From Sipunculus nudus (taxonomy: Eukaryota > Annelida > Sipuncula > Golfingiida > Sipunculidae): a stretch of DNA of 64,000 bases. Shown here piece after piece: positions 41,455 through 53,409 of this stretch. Numbering within the stretch: position 1 is the first letter of the stretch; each line of letters starts with the position of its first letter. The translations under genes were made by a program, and so were the position numbers. Location of the stretch: contig CM049314.1 of assembly GCA_026874595.1 (NCBI GenBank), positions 74,664,300 to 74,728,299 on the forward strand, read 5' to 3'. Below the pieces are notes generated by a model. The model did not search any database, was not told the DNA's origin, and was given only the letters and a program-made list of their open reading frames with translations.

Positions 41455-41770
41455 AATGGAGAGTACTCACATATATGTGCCTTATATGCCCCTTATAAGG
41501 GCCTTATATGTCCCTTATAAGGGACATATATTTCCCATATAAATGCTATGTATGTGAGTTATATGTATATTGCAGCTATATGTTTAGTCAGGCATTGTTA
41601 TATGTGAGTTATAAGGGAGTTGTATGTTTGTTATATGTGAGTTATAAGGGAGTTGCACATGAGGCCATTCTGTACATTTCATTTATATGTGACTTGTATG
41701 GGAGATATAAGGGAGGTGAACGTGAAGGGGTTCTGTATATGTCAGTTATATGTCAGTTATAAGTTTATAT
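41455..41770. repeat. Array of TTATAAGGG / ATATGTGAGTTA motifs
   Basis: An irregular short-period array of 'cttatatg(t/c)ccc', 'ttataaggg' and 'atatgtgagttataagggag'. Adjacent motifs occur in both orientations. It resembles the larger array at 45279-45667. Predicted Tyr/Ile-rich peptides are a composition artefact. Confidence 0.75.
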
Positions 41771-42451
41771 ACTGTGAGCTCACTGTTCTACAAGATAGGA
41801 CTTAGACATTTTCCAAGGGAACACAAATGCTGCAGAAACTTCTAAGTCCCAGCTCCATTATGGTTTTAAGAAAATGAATTATAATTGAATAATAAATACT
41901 GAAGAAGTATGTTAAAATGGGGTTCAAAATAACCAGCTTCCTCAGAACTTTATGTATATTAGAAAAATAATACTATAAATAATTTTTTTTTCATCTGACT
42001 TATTCATTAAGAAGTGTAAAATATAGTAATCATGCATGCAGTAAAACATCATTTACACAAAACACAATACAAAAAAATAAATTGACTAAATTTCACATTG
42101 GTTATAATTTGTGCCCTTGATAATTATAAGAAAAAATAATTCTTTTGGAATGTAGTGTATATACAAGTACTTCAGCATCTAATTGCAACTGATAACTACT
42201 TCATAAATACAGAACAAAGGGTACTGATGTAGTGTGCCACTGACCAATTATGGGAATACATAGACATTAACCTAATACCATATTGGTTTTAGAAGCAGCT
42301 CAGCACCCACACATTTTAGCAGTAAAATATTGCCACTGAAAATCAACAGCATTGATAAAAGCAGAGGTACTTAAAAAGAATAAGTATCTGCATTCTTATT
42401 GTGACAATAACCAGCATTCTAATCAGTAAATTTCACAAGTATATGTAACTA

Positions 42452-42471
42452 CCCCCCCCCCCCCCCCCCCC
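42452..42471 (+). repeat. Poly-C run (20 C)
   Basis: Twenty consecutive C between 'atgtaacta' and 'agcagac'. The length is likely to be variable or misassembled. Confidence 0.9.
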
Positions 42472-44152
42472 AGCAGACAAGCTTGCTGTACAAGCACTCT
42501 CTGCAATGGGCCATTGACCTTACTGTACCCTGCCCTGAAATAGTGGTGACGTCACATGAATACTGTACAGGCTGTGCGCTACTAAGCCATGCAGAGTCAG
42601 TTTACATCTGAATGATAACATCTGGTAACCGTTAAGGGAGTACACACTTTGAAGAGAAGTTCTTTGTCAAGCTGCTCAAGCAGAAGGGGAATGTATAGCT
42701 GAAAAAATGTCTCATTGGTAAGTAATCTTGCATTATTTAAGTTATTTTTGCATAGTAAACCAGTGATTGCATAAAGATGACTTCACCTATCTTGGTTTGC
42801 CCTGCAAAAACAGAATTTGTGTGTTTCAAGATAACATTTCCTATTTGGTGGCCCATTTTTACAAAATACCACATTTTCTACAAAAAGCTAATGCTGTTGC
42901 CCCTATATAGTGACAATGTGCATGTTCTATGCACCAACAGGAAGCTAAAAAAAAATATTCTTTTCAGTGGTGCTATTTGCAATAGGGTGTGGAAAAATCA
43001 AGAGTCAGCAGCAGGCCCTAAAGTTACATATTGATGTAATTTCTGAATGTCCCCTACCTGTGAAGGGTTGATCAGTTAACCTACATAAAGCTTAATCGGC
43101 ACACAAATGCTATGAGTACCACATACTACCATTTTATTTGTTGAACCTATACATGGCTATTGACCATGTTATTATTTAGCTGAACTCTGGGTCATGAAAA
43201 GAATAAGCTGCTACAAGGTAATTATGTTCCTTTCCATTTTCCAAATTGACTTGAATTGTTCTATCTTTCTAGAGTGCCCAAAAGTTATAATATGATTAAA
43301 AATATTTAATTATACAATATTTATAAGTTTTTCTTTCAGGCAAAGTAAACATTAACACTGTTGATCATTGCTGAATTTACAGCCACTGTCTCAATTTTGA
43401 TGAATGCTTTTTTTTATAAAATTGAAGAGGTTTGCTGTACTCAACCAAAACATATCAACTAATCAAATATTTTTTTACTATTGGAGTCTATCACACAAAA
43501 GCTCCTAAATTAAGCTTTAATTTGGTAATATGCCTTTCTACATGTCATTTACATATACTGTCAACACCAATTAATTAACAATTTGATACATAACACACTA
43601 TGTTTCATAACAACCCATAAACCATTCATAACCATATGTATGAATTTAATCTGAATTTGACATCAGAAGATCAAGAACACTCTTTATAAAGGTCATGAGC
43701 ACTTGGTCCTCTGACTTTTCATTTCCTTTGAGGTTTTTCTGACATATTCACTTTCATCACAAAAGAAAAAGCATAATAATTTGGGAAATTTTTTCACTAA
43801 GGATCAGATGATTTCATTAGGTACTGTTTTGATTCCCAAAGAGAAATCAAATCTGGTTCAATTTACAGCTTAATCAAGAGTGGGTTTTTAGTCCACCTTG
43901 AATGATTTCTTTTTACATGTACATGTATTAGTGCCATTTCACCATAAAAGATCAAGACATCATTTTGAACATTACTGACCACCAATATATCATTGATGTA
44001 CTGTTTTAGTAATATTATTGATGTGAGGCCCTTTTTTAGTTAAATAATTTGTCTACTTAAATGTCAAAATATGCAAGACTCCATGTTCTTAATTATTTAT
44101 TTTCAACAACCTTTGTTTCTATGATTTGTAATAATTTCTTAACTTTTCTTAG
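42472..44152. other. AT-rich stretch, low repeat content
   Basis: No clear coding sequence. A strong donor-like ATTG|gtaagt lies at 42717/42718 after a GC-richer stretch (42520-42715) and could end a 5' non-coding exon. In-frame joining to the candidate exon at 44153 would create a TGA, so it could only be untranslated. Confidence 0.35.
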
Positions 44153-44225
44153 AACCAGTATGAAGAAATGGTGCAGAAAGTATAAGGAGAGCCCAGATAT
44201 CTCCAGCCCTTGCAAGAATTGTCTG
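44153..44225 (+). CDS. Candidate small exon (uncertain)
   Basis: 'ttaacttttcttag' is a good acceptor, and CTG|gtaagc a good donor, around a 73-bp GC-richer segment. In the open frame, from ATG 44160, it reads MKKWCRKYKESPDISSPCKN then CL. It joins in phase to the segment at 44836. No family is recognised. It may equally be part of a non-coding RNA or a chance splice-like pair. Confidence 0.28.
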
Positions 44226-44835
44226 GTAAGCATATTCAGTTAATCATATAAAGGAACATTTAAATCTTTTAGCAAATGGGAAACGTTATGAATTGTAAGT
44301 TTTTTTTTATCAAATAGCTGGAACTTACCATATTTGAAGTGCAAATTTGGTGGTTAACATTTATTGTGCATATGGGATATTAATATAACTGCTTACATGT
44401 TAAAATTGTTTCAACTGAGTAACCTACTTTCTGAACCTATGAGCATCTTTAGGCCACAGTGTCTGTCCCGTGACCAGTATATTTAATAATCTGTAATGTT
44501 TGTATATATACTCTGTATAACTGGAAAACTCTTCCTCTGTTAGTAATTGAAAAGTCCAACTGTATTTACTTATAATCCTAAATGTTAAACAGGCATATTT
44601 TCAGAACATTTAAAACCCCTATATAGAGAGCAGATGTACTTTCAGTGAAATAAATTCTTTTCATTTTTTGACTTGTGTGTTGCCTCCAGATAAGGTAAAC
44701 TAATGTTAATGTTAAGAAAAGCAATACTAAGCATCAATGTCAACAGATTATCTTTAAACTTATTTAATAAAATAATTAATTTGAGCAATAATGACTATAT
44801 GTGTATACTTAGACTGGTAACATTTGTTTTTGCAG

Positions 44836-45000
44836 GTCAAACAGGAGGGGACAGAAAAGGATTTAGTGTGGCAAGGGTGTATATTTCCTTCCAGCCTTCA
44901 TTCCCTAAAATGACAACACTCTCAAATCTGACTGAACCAGGGAGTTTTAAAAATCTTATGAAAATATTATTTTCAGTTTACAAATGTGTAAATAAACATT
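44836..45000 (+). CDS. Candidate terminal exon with poly(A) signal (uncertain)
   Basis: The acceptor 'tttgtttttgcag' is followed by a 25-codon open stretch (VKQEGTEKDLVWQGCIFPSS then LHSLK) ending at TGA 44911-44913, and by AATAAA at 44991-44996. Phase 0 matches the end of the 44153-44225 segment, giving a predicted 47-residue product in total. Recognisable only by signals, not by homology. Confidence 0.28.
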
Positions 45001-45278
45001 AATTTTGGCTATTGTATTTTTTTACTTTTATGTTTCATGTGTTTGCGTCCATATGACTGCATGAAGTTGATGACCCCCAGTGTGACTACAGGCCAGCATT
45101 GATTTCAAGGAATTGCACAGTGCAGGAAGCTCACCACACACACTCACACACCTTAATTTCTATCATCTAACGTATTTGCTTGTGGAATAAAGAAAAGAGT
45201 AAACACCTTTCAAAACAGAACATACAACAGATAGTAACTGAGCTATTGACAAACAGCACAGAAGGTGCATACACTGGA

Positions 45279-45667
45279 CTTGTATATGAGTTGTATGTCA
45301 TTTATAAGGGACATATATGGCACTTATAAGTCCCATATATGTCACATATATGTCACATATATGGGAGTTATTAGGCACATATATGGGAGTTATAAGGCAC
45401 ATATATGGGACATATATGGGAGTTATAAGGAACATATATGAGACATATATGGGAGTTATAGGGGACCTATATGTGGAAGCCTTATAAGTGACATATAAGG
45501 CCCATATATGTGACATATAAGGCTCCTACCTAATTTGCATATAAAATCCATATACCAGACATATATGTGACATATATGGGAGTTATAAGGTTGGATATAA
45601 GGGACATATATGGCACATATATGTGCCTTATATGTGCCATATAACTTTCACATATATGGCACTTATA
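45279..45667. repeat. Array of CATATATGGG / GTTATAAGG motifs
   Basis: A short-period array (about 10-22 bp) of 'acatatatgggagttataagg' and inverted partners such as 'ccttatatgtgcc'. Many units are near-palindromic around ATAT. The same motif vocabulary occurs at 41.46-41.77 kb, about 3.5 kb away, with AT-rich, low-repeat DNA between. Confidence 0.8.
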
Positions 45668-45917
45668 AAAATTTTCGGTAAGTGTGCACTTTCATACTAA
45701 GACAGTCACACCCTTTCCTTTCTTGGACAAAAAAAAAATAACAAAATTTGAACATTTGCTTTGGGCATTTATAACTGTAAAAGATTTATCTGTTGTAATT
45801 TTTTTTCTCAAGGCAAACTGAGTTGCACAAAATCAGGTCACTTTTGCTTAATGAAATGTTGTTGGCATTTCCTGATAAACTCGGCTCGGTCTTAACTTGG
45901 CTTAGCGGCAGCGCAAA

Positions 45918-45969
45918 ATGGCGGCTGTGCCAGGCTCTAATACTGACTTAATTTCTTGCATGTGCATAG
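45918..45969 (+). CDS. Candidate first coding exon (weak)
   Basis: GCGCAAAATGGCGGCTG contains both a start codon and a YY1-type AAAATGGCGGC. The frame reads MAAVPGSNTDLISCMCI and ends at TAG|gtaata, a donor-like site at 45969/45970. The upstream 60 bp are GC-richer than the surroundings. No downstream exon is identified, so it may be chance. Confidence 0.22.
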
Positions 45970-46524
45970 GTAATATATAAAGCTGTATTTATGAAAAATA
46001 TGAATAAAATCCATCTTAGGCAGTCTTGAAGTGTTACAATCGGATTCAGTTTAAAATGAAGGTTTTTCTATTATTACTCAAAGTAAAGGAGGAGAACTTG
46101 CGAACATCTAACTGTATGTTGATTTTCAGATTCTAAGATCTTTTGGTTTCAAAACATGCCATTCTTCAGGGTAGATGGAGGACACACAGATGGACAGACT
46201 CTTTCTGAATGGCACTTTCTTTTGACAGAATGGAGTATAAATTAGGGCAATATGAGTGCTCAATGAATGACACTGTTTGAGTGCCTACTTGCTGATGGTT
46301 GATGTATGCAGTTAATAAAATATTAATATTATGAGTCTTGACTACATATATTTAATAACTCTTGGTATTTAATTTAATTTTCAATTATCAAATTTTATCT
46401 TTTTTAACACTTCTCAACCTTAATGAATATTTAAGTTAACTGCTATGAATTGTGAGATGCATGTTCTACTTCTGCTGTATAGTATAATGTTAGTTAAACT
46501 TATAACAGATAAAAGCAGTCTTAC

Positions 46525-46716
46525 CTATGTAAAATGCTTCATGGAAAGTAGCCCTGTGTGTGATGAAATACAACTCATCCAATGTCTGGATATCAATCAC
46601 ATTCCCTCCTAAAATTTCACAGTCACTTTGAGCGTGCCCGTATTGATGTCTAGTCACCTTTACTTCATAACAGCGACCTTGAAATGAAACCTCTGCGAAC
46701 CTGCCACATCTTGCAT
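46525..46716 (-). CDS. Internal exon of a C-type-lectin-like domain gene
   Basis: On the minus strand, acceptor 'ctctttttgaccaatcag' and donor ATAG|gtaaga bound 192 bp with one fully open frame (phase 1 at both ends). The translation includes RCGRFAEVSFQGRCYEV, then HAQSDCEILGGNVIDIQTL. This matches the first half of a C-type lectin fold: the Cys pair before and after the F-x-G-x-CY turn, the A-x-x-x-C helix, and GGxxxxI. The second half (WIG, WND and C-terminal Cys) must lie in another exon toward lower coordinates; I did not find it. This is the most credible host coding sequence in the window. Confidence 0.62.
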
Positions 46717-47100
46717 CTGATTGGTCAAAAAGAGTACATGAATATTCATAAACAGATCTGTTGTGTTTGCTGGATATTGATTAATGTGTTAATCTCAATT
46801 AATTTCATATTTGTCTGTCATATTTAAGTAATAGGTTACAGCAAATACAGCCTACCTATTCTGACAGAGTGTAAAACATCCATGCTCAAGTGGATTAACT
46901 CATTGTTTCTCCCTTCATCCAAATGGACTGCCACTAGGAGTCAGGCCAGACCCCTGAGTAGAATGTAAGTGGCTTCACTTGGTCTCTTCCATCTGGCCGA
47001 GACTGAGGGCAGCTGCTTATTAGCCATTGGTGAAAAGAGTTATAGTAACCTGGTGGATATGCCTGTTTCTCATGAGACAGCACTTAGTCAAGTCAATATG
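46717..47100. other. No gene assigned
   Basis: Probably an intron or upstream sequence of the lectin-like gene. On the minus strand a donor-like AATAG|gtaggc at about 46857/46856 follows an open-looking stretch, but no domain is recognisable. Confidence 0.35.
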
Positions 47101-47109
47101 AACTAGAAG

Positions 47110-48300
47110 TTAACTAGAATACGGGTAGTCGACAAGCGACTACAAGTATCCGCCAAAATCAGAGTAGGACAGGTGAAGTGAGGCATGGATTGAGTGGCAA
47201 GGGGAAATAGAGTTACATGTGTTACATATTAGAATGGATGTCTGTCACGTAAACATGACTGTTGGTGGCGCCACCTGTTATTTGAAAGAGAAACTATCCA
47301 AGATGTATACACATGCAAAATTTCAGGTGGAAAAGTCAAACCACTGCAGAGATACAAGTGATTTTATCCAACAGCAGAAAAACAGATGGATGCTGTGCAA
47401 AAATGGCTGCAGGTGGCACCACCATTTTTGTATAAGTTATAAAGCTATCCAAGGGCTACATTTGTGTGAAATTTTTTTCCTGATTGGTCAAAAGAGTCCG
47501 GACATATAAGCATGGATGTCTACAGCGTGAAGGTGAATGTAGGTGGCGCCACCTGTCATTAAATCAAGAAAGCTATGCCGGATGCATATGCATGCCGAAT
47601 TTCAGGTAATTTGGTCAAACAACTGCAGAGATATGAGTGATTTTAACCCAAGGCAGACAAACAGATGGACGCAGTGCAAAAATTGCTGCAGGTGGCACCA
47701 CCATTTTTGTATATGTTATAAAGCTATCCGAGGGCTACATTTGTGTAAATTTTTTTTCCTGATTGGTCAAAAGGTTTCCGGGATTTGAGCTTGGATGTCT
47801 GCAGCATGAATGTAAATGTAGGTGGCGCAACCTGTCATAAAATCAAGGAAGCTATCTAGGATGTATACGCATGCCAAATTTCAGGTGAATTAGTCAAACC
47901 ACTGCAGAGATATGAGATATTTTAACCCAAGGCAGATGAACAGATGGACACTGTGCAAACATGGTTGTAGGTAGTGCACCATTTTTTCCTGATCGGTCAA
48001 ACGTTTCCCGAGATATGTGGGTTTATGTGTGGAAACAGATGCACAAACAGACTCTGGGCAGAGAGGAAAGGTCAGAGGTCTAGGCCAACTGGATAGGCAC
48101 CAGATCACATGTGACCCAATAATTGGTGTAAGTTTCGGAAAAATCCATCCAGTAGTCTCAGAGGAGTTCTCCAGAAATGAACACGGCGATGACAGAGGCA
48201 GAACCTGGTCAAACAAAGTATCCGAAAAACTAAGTTTTGGTGGATACAATAAATACAAGGGAAACCTTAATTGCAAGTACCTACAACAATTTTAAAGCTC
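47110..48300. repeat. Family C units, four in succession
   Basis: GGTGGCGCCACCTGT or GGTGGCACCACCATT blocks at 47262, 47410, 47540, 47690 and 47820 alternate between two subunit types, giving a ~280-bp dimeric period ('gatgtctgcagcgtgaa', 'gaatgtaggtggcg', 'gcagacaaacagatggacgc'). The right end matches 1-150 of this window. Confidence 0.75.
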
Positions 48301-48459
48301 ATTAATTATCACATTTAGCTCAAGGACTGGCAGCATAGATTGTTTTGGCTTAAAAATAACAACAATTAGAAATATTCAGATGGACCTTGTGGCAGTCTGG
48401 TGATTAAAAACTTAGATTTCTGTGTTGTTTTACCTGTTGGAGGTATCCTTCAACATATT

Positions 48460-51300
48460 ACACTGGTACACAGTGGAAATGTTTCAGTCCTGGAACAGTG
48501 GTAATACCAAAATCCTCACACAGTGGTAATACCACAATCCTCACACAGTGGTAATGTTTCACTCCTCACATAGTGGTAATATTACAGTCCTCTTACAGTG
48601 TTAATGTTACAATACTCGCACAGTTGTTATGTTACAGTCCTCACACAGTGTTAATATTACAGTCCTCACACTATGGTAATGTTACAATCTTCACACAGTG
48701 GTTATATTAGTCCTCACACAGTAGTAATATTACACACCTCACATAGTGGTAATGTCACAATCCTCAAACAGTGGTAATGTAACAGTCCTAACACAGTGGT
48801 AATATTATATTCTTCCCACAGTGGAAATATAATAATCCTCAAAGGGTGGAAATATTACAGTCCTCACACAGTGGTATTGTTACAATCCTCACACAGTAGT
48901 AATATTACAGTCCTCACAGTGGTAATGTTACAATACTCATACAGTGGTAATATTATAGTCCTCACACAGTGGTAATATTACACACCTCACACAGTGGTAA
49001 TGTTACAATCCTCAAACAGTGGTAATGTAACAGTCCTAACACAGTGGTAATGTTACTGTCCTCACACAGTGATAATGTTACTGTCCTCACACAGTGGTAA
49101 TGCTACGTCCTCACACAGTGATAATTTTACAGTCCTCATACAGTGGTAATGCTTAAGTCCTCACACAGTGGTAATGTTACAGTCCTCACACAGTGGTAAT
49201 ACTACAGTCCTAACAGGATGGTAATGTTACAGTCCCCACACAATGGTAATGTTAGTCTTCACACAGTGGTAATATTATATTCTTCCCACAGTGGAAATAT
49301 AATAGTCCTCAAAGGGTGGAAATATTACAGTCCTCACACTGTGGTTATGTAGTGGTAATGTTACAGTCCACACAGTTGTAATGTTACATTCCTCTCACAG
49401 TGGTAATGTTACTGTCCTCCCACAGTGGTAATATTATAGTCCTCACAGAGTGAAAATACTACCGTCCCCACACTGTGGTTATGTAATAGTCTTCACTGTG
49501 TGAGGACTGTTACATTTCCACTTTTTAAGGATTGTAACATTACCACTGTGTGATGTGTGTAACATTATCACTATTGGAAGACAGTCCCCACACTATGGTT
49601 ATGTAATAGTCCTCACGCAATGTTAATGTTAGTCCTCACACTGGTAATGTTACAGTACTCACACAGTGGTAATGTTAGAGTCCTCACACAGTGGTTATAT
49701 TATAGTCCTGACACAGTGGTAATGATAGTCCTGACACAGTGGTTTTATTATAGTCCTCACAGCTGGTTATGTTACAGTCCTCACACACTGGTAATGTTAG
49801 TCCTCACACTGTGGTTATGTTATAGTCCTCACATAGTGGTAATGTGAGTCCTCATAATCTGGTATTGTTAGTCCTCACACTCTGGTAATGTTACAGTCCT
49901 CACACAGTGGTTATATTATAGTCCTCACACAGTGGTAATGATAGTCCTGACACAGTGGTAATGTTACAGTCTTCACACAGTGGTAATATTATAGTCCTCA
50001 CAGAGTGAAAAAATTACAGTCCTCAAACTGTGGATATGTAATAGTCCTCATATAGTCGTAATGTTACAGTCCTCACACTGGTAATGTTACAGTACTCACA
50101 CAGTGGTAATGTTAGAGTCCTCACACAGTGGTTATATTATAGTCCTGACACAGTGGTAATGAAAATCCTGACACAGTGGTTTTATTATAGTCCTCACAGC
50201 TGGTTATGTTACAGTCCTCACACACTGGTAATGTTAGTCCTCACACTGTGGTTATGTTATAGTCCTCACATAGTGGTAATGTGAGTCCTCATAATCTGGT
50301 ATTGTTACAGTCCTCACACTCTGGTAATGTTACAGTCCTCACACAGTGGTTATATTATAGTCCTCACACAGTGGTAATGTTACAGTCTTCACACAGTGGT
50401 AATATTATAGTCCTCACAGAGTGAAAATATTACAGTCCTCAAACTGTGGATATGTAATAGTCCTCATATAGTCGTAATGTTACAGTCCACACAGTTGTAA
50501 TGTTACATCCCTCACACAGTGGTAATGTTACTGTCCTCACACAGTGATAATATTATAGTCCTCACAGAGTGAAAATATTAAAGTCCCTACACTGTGGTTA
50601 TGTAATAGTCCTCCACAATGTTAATGTTAGTCCTCGTGCAATGTTAATGTTAGTCCTCACACAATGGTATTGCTAGTCCTCACACTGTGGTAATGTTACA
50701 GTCCTAACACAGGGGTAATATTATAGTCCTCAAAGAGTGGAAATTTAACAGTCCTCACACTGTGGTAATGTAATATTCCTCACATGGTGGTAATGTAATA
50801 GTCCTCACACAGTGGTAATGTGAGTCCTCACACACTGGTAATGTTACAGTCCTTACACTGGTTATATTATAGTCCTCACACAGTGGTATTGATAGTCCTG
50901 ACACACCTGTAATGTTAGTCCTCACACAGTTGTAATGTTAGTCCTCACTCAGTGGTATAGTCCTCAAAGAGTGGTTGTGTAATAGTCCTCACAAAGTGGT
51001 AATGTTACAGTCCTCACACAGTGGTAATATTATAGTCCTCACAGAGTGGAAATATTAGTCCTCACACTGTGGTTATGTAATAGTCCTCACATAGTGATAA
51101 TGATAGTCTTACACAGTGGTAATGTTAGTCCTCACACATTGGCAATGTTACACTCCTCACATTCTGGTAACGTTAGTCCTCACACTGGTAATGTTACAGT
51201 ACTCACACAGTTGTTATATTATAGTCCTCACTCAGTGATAATGATAGTCTTACACCGTGACAGTGGTAATGTTAGTCCTCACACAGAGGTATGGTGACAC
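48460..51300. repeat. ~25-bp minisatellite, GTCCTCACACAGTGGTAATGTTACA
   Basis: More than 100 degenerate units of 'gtcctcacacagtggtaatg' plus 'ttaca' fill 2.8 kb. A higher-order duplication of about 437 bp is visible: 49651 onwards recurs at 50088, including the unusual 'cctcacagctggttatg' and 'cctcataatctggtatt' units. One patch is inverted (49494-49582). Short ORFs rich in VLTQWL are repeat-derived. Confidence 0.92.
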
Positions 51301-52071
51301 TCCTCAGAGGATGATTCATTGATGGTTTGGATTGATGGTTTCATTATGAATAACTAAATACATGTCAGATTATCCACTAGTGTCAACATTTTTTTACCAG
51401 ATTACATCAGATTTCAAGGTAATATAGAAAGTACATAAAATAATTGATTAATAATCAATCATCAGTTTTTTTATTTTTTCAATCATCCATTATGATTTTA
51501 AAACCAATTTCTACCACAAGTGTATATGTCTGCTTTGGAGCTGGGATAGAATATAAAAAGTTCTGACCAATGGGACATTTCAGGTTTTCCCCAAGTTTCC
51601 TCTTATTCCTTCTCACTGGTGATTTATGACACAACTAGTTCAAGTGCAGGATTTCTCTCACAGAAACAATATAACAACACAGAAAACTAGAATTTTATAT
51701 TACCAAAATGGCTAAAGACATGTCAAAATTTGAATTAAATGTTATCTTTTATTTCAAAACAACCTTGCAAAACTGCCAGTCATTGAGCTTATAACTGTTA
51801 TTTACTAAATAAATGACTTGTCCTAAATGTGATAAAATACAGCTTATCTGATTGAGTAAATGAATCATATGAGGCTGGACAGTGGTCACTTCATCTGAGG
51901 CACACCAGGGGTAAACTTACTATGTGATTTGTCCAAAAACATAGGGTGGACACTTCTCAAAGCTAATTGACAGTTGACCATTATACCCAAGGCCCCAAAG
52001 TCACTGAGCAAATGAGAGTCTACTTTATCATAGCAGTGTCGATAGGTTAGTCCACTTATAGTAAAGGAGGG

Positions 52072-52074
<3 letters not shown>
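51301..52074. other. AT-rich stretch, no feature seen
   Basis: No supported gene or repeat. Confidence 0.4.

Positions 52075-52136
<62 letters not shown>
52075..52136. repeat. (TA)31 microsatellite
   Basis: 62 bp of perfect alternating TA. Confidence 0.97.
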
Positions 52137-52138
<2 letters not shown>

Positions 52139-53375
52139 AGGTTAGCTACACCAGCAATATGGCAGCTCCCATGATCCCTTGTCCTCTTTGCTTATTAATG
52201 ACAAGACTGTGTTAGACTTGAGGATAGACAAGCTAAGAAAACACAGAGAGAATGTAATCTGAAATCAGGACTGTGTGATCCTGATGGCCAAAGCAAGCAG
52301 TGGGCAAGTGGAATGAATTAGACCAAATGTAATGCTACCACATGGTATGGAATGCAAATTATAGCTGATGTGAAAAGTAATGTGAAAAGTGTATCACCTT
52401 GATTTTTTTGTGAGTAAACTTCTATGAAAAGAAATGAACGCAATGTCGGTCATGCCTCAATTAAAACTGATTCACAAATCAGATCTCATCCCTTGGTTCA
52501 CAATTATATTTTTATATTAGAAATTATAATTATATTGTCCCAATCAGCTAACCTTATTTTAAGTTTTAAACAAGGGACCCATGGGTCACATGGCTCAGCT
52601 GAATTTTGGAAAATATTAGTAACTGCAAAATATTTTTATTTCTTTGGTTTTTCATGTATATTATCATTAGAAAAGCTATGAGAAAATGGGCCTGCTAAAA
52701 TGAAACTCTGTAAATGATAGAATAATGGACATCAGCTCAACCATTTAGTGATTCACCAGGGAACAAATATGCCTACGGTAAATGTTATATAAAAGTAACA
52801 TTTCATAAACAAATAATGTGTGAAGGTAATTAAGTTTTCAAAAGTTAAATATATGGCCATTTGAGTTAAAAATTAATCCCACAAAGTTTGACCAATATTC
52901 CTAGGCCCAGCCAACTTTAAGAGATATGAATGAAATACTACAAAGTATTTATATCTTCTTAAATCTTGTCAGTTGGCACTTACATTAGATCCTAATATTT
53001 TATCACATTTGAATATTAGGATTAAATACCTGAATTTTTTTTCTTTAAAAAAATCAAAATTGTCCAAGTCTCATTAAAAAGAATTTATTTAACATTAAAA
53101 TTATAAGATTCATCTTGTTTATTAGTCCTGTGTATTGAAGGGGTGGGTGGGGGGAGGGGTCTCCGTTGTTACTGCTCTTTGCTGAAAAAAATGTTAATTT
53201 TAAGATTCATCTAGTTCATAGTACAGTACAGGTCTGTCAAAAGAATGGGGGGGGGGGGGGGAGAGAAAAAGGCTCCCTGTGGTATGGTATTAACTGCAGA
53301 CAGCCTGATCAAGCTCAACTCAGTGGAGAGAGGGCTTGCCCTAGTGATAGGATTGCATAACATTATGCCAACAGC

Positions 53376-53377
<2 letters not shown>
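52137..53377. other. AT-rich stretch with G-rich runs
   Basis: No gene is supported. It contains the GACCCATGGGTC-like block at 52574 and G-runs near 53142-53158 and 53248-53261. Confidence 0.4.

Positions 53378-53408
<31 letters not shown>
53378..53408 (+). repeat. Poly-G run (31 G)
   Basis: Thirty-one consecutive G after 'acagccc'. Two shorter G-runs lie within 250 bp upstream on the same strand. It is a potential quadruplex and a likely site of length error. Confidence 0.95.

Positions 53409-53409
<1 letters not shown>

Noticed and set aside
41339-41762. Tyr/Ile-rich ORFs (also 45298-45516)
   Set aside because: Composition artefact of TATAAGGG/CATATATGG arrays.
49620-51297. Short plus-strand ORFs rich in VLTQWLYYSP
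   Set aside because: Translations of the 25-bp minisatellite; they appear and disappear with unit indels.
53280-53365. tRNA-derived SINE head
   Set aside because: I looked for A and B box promoters near 'gagggcttgccctagtgatagg' but could not match both with proper spacing.
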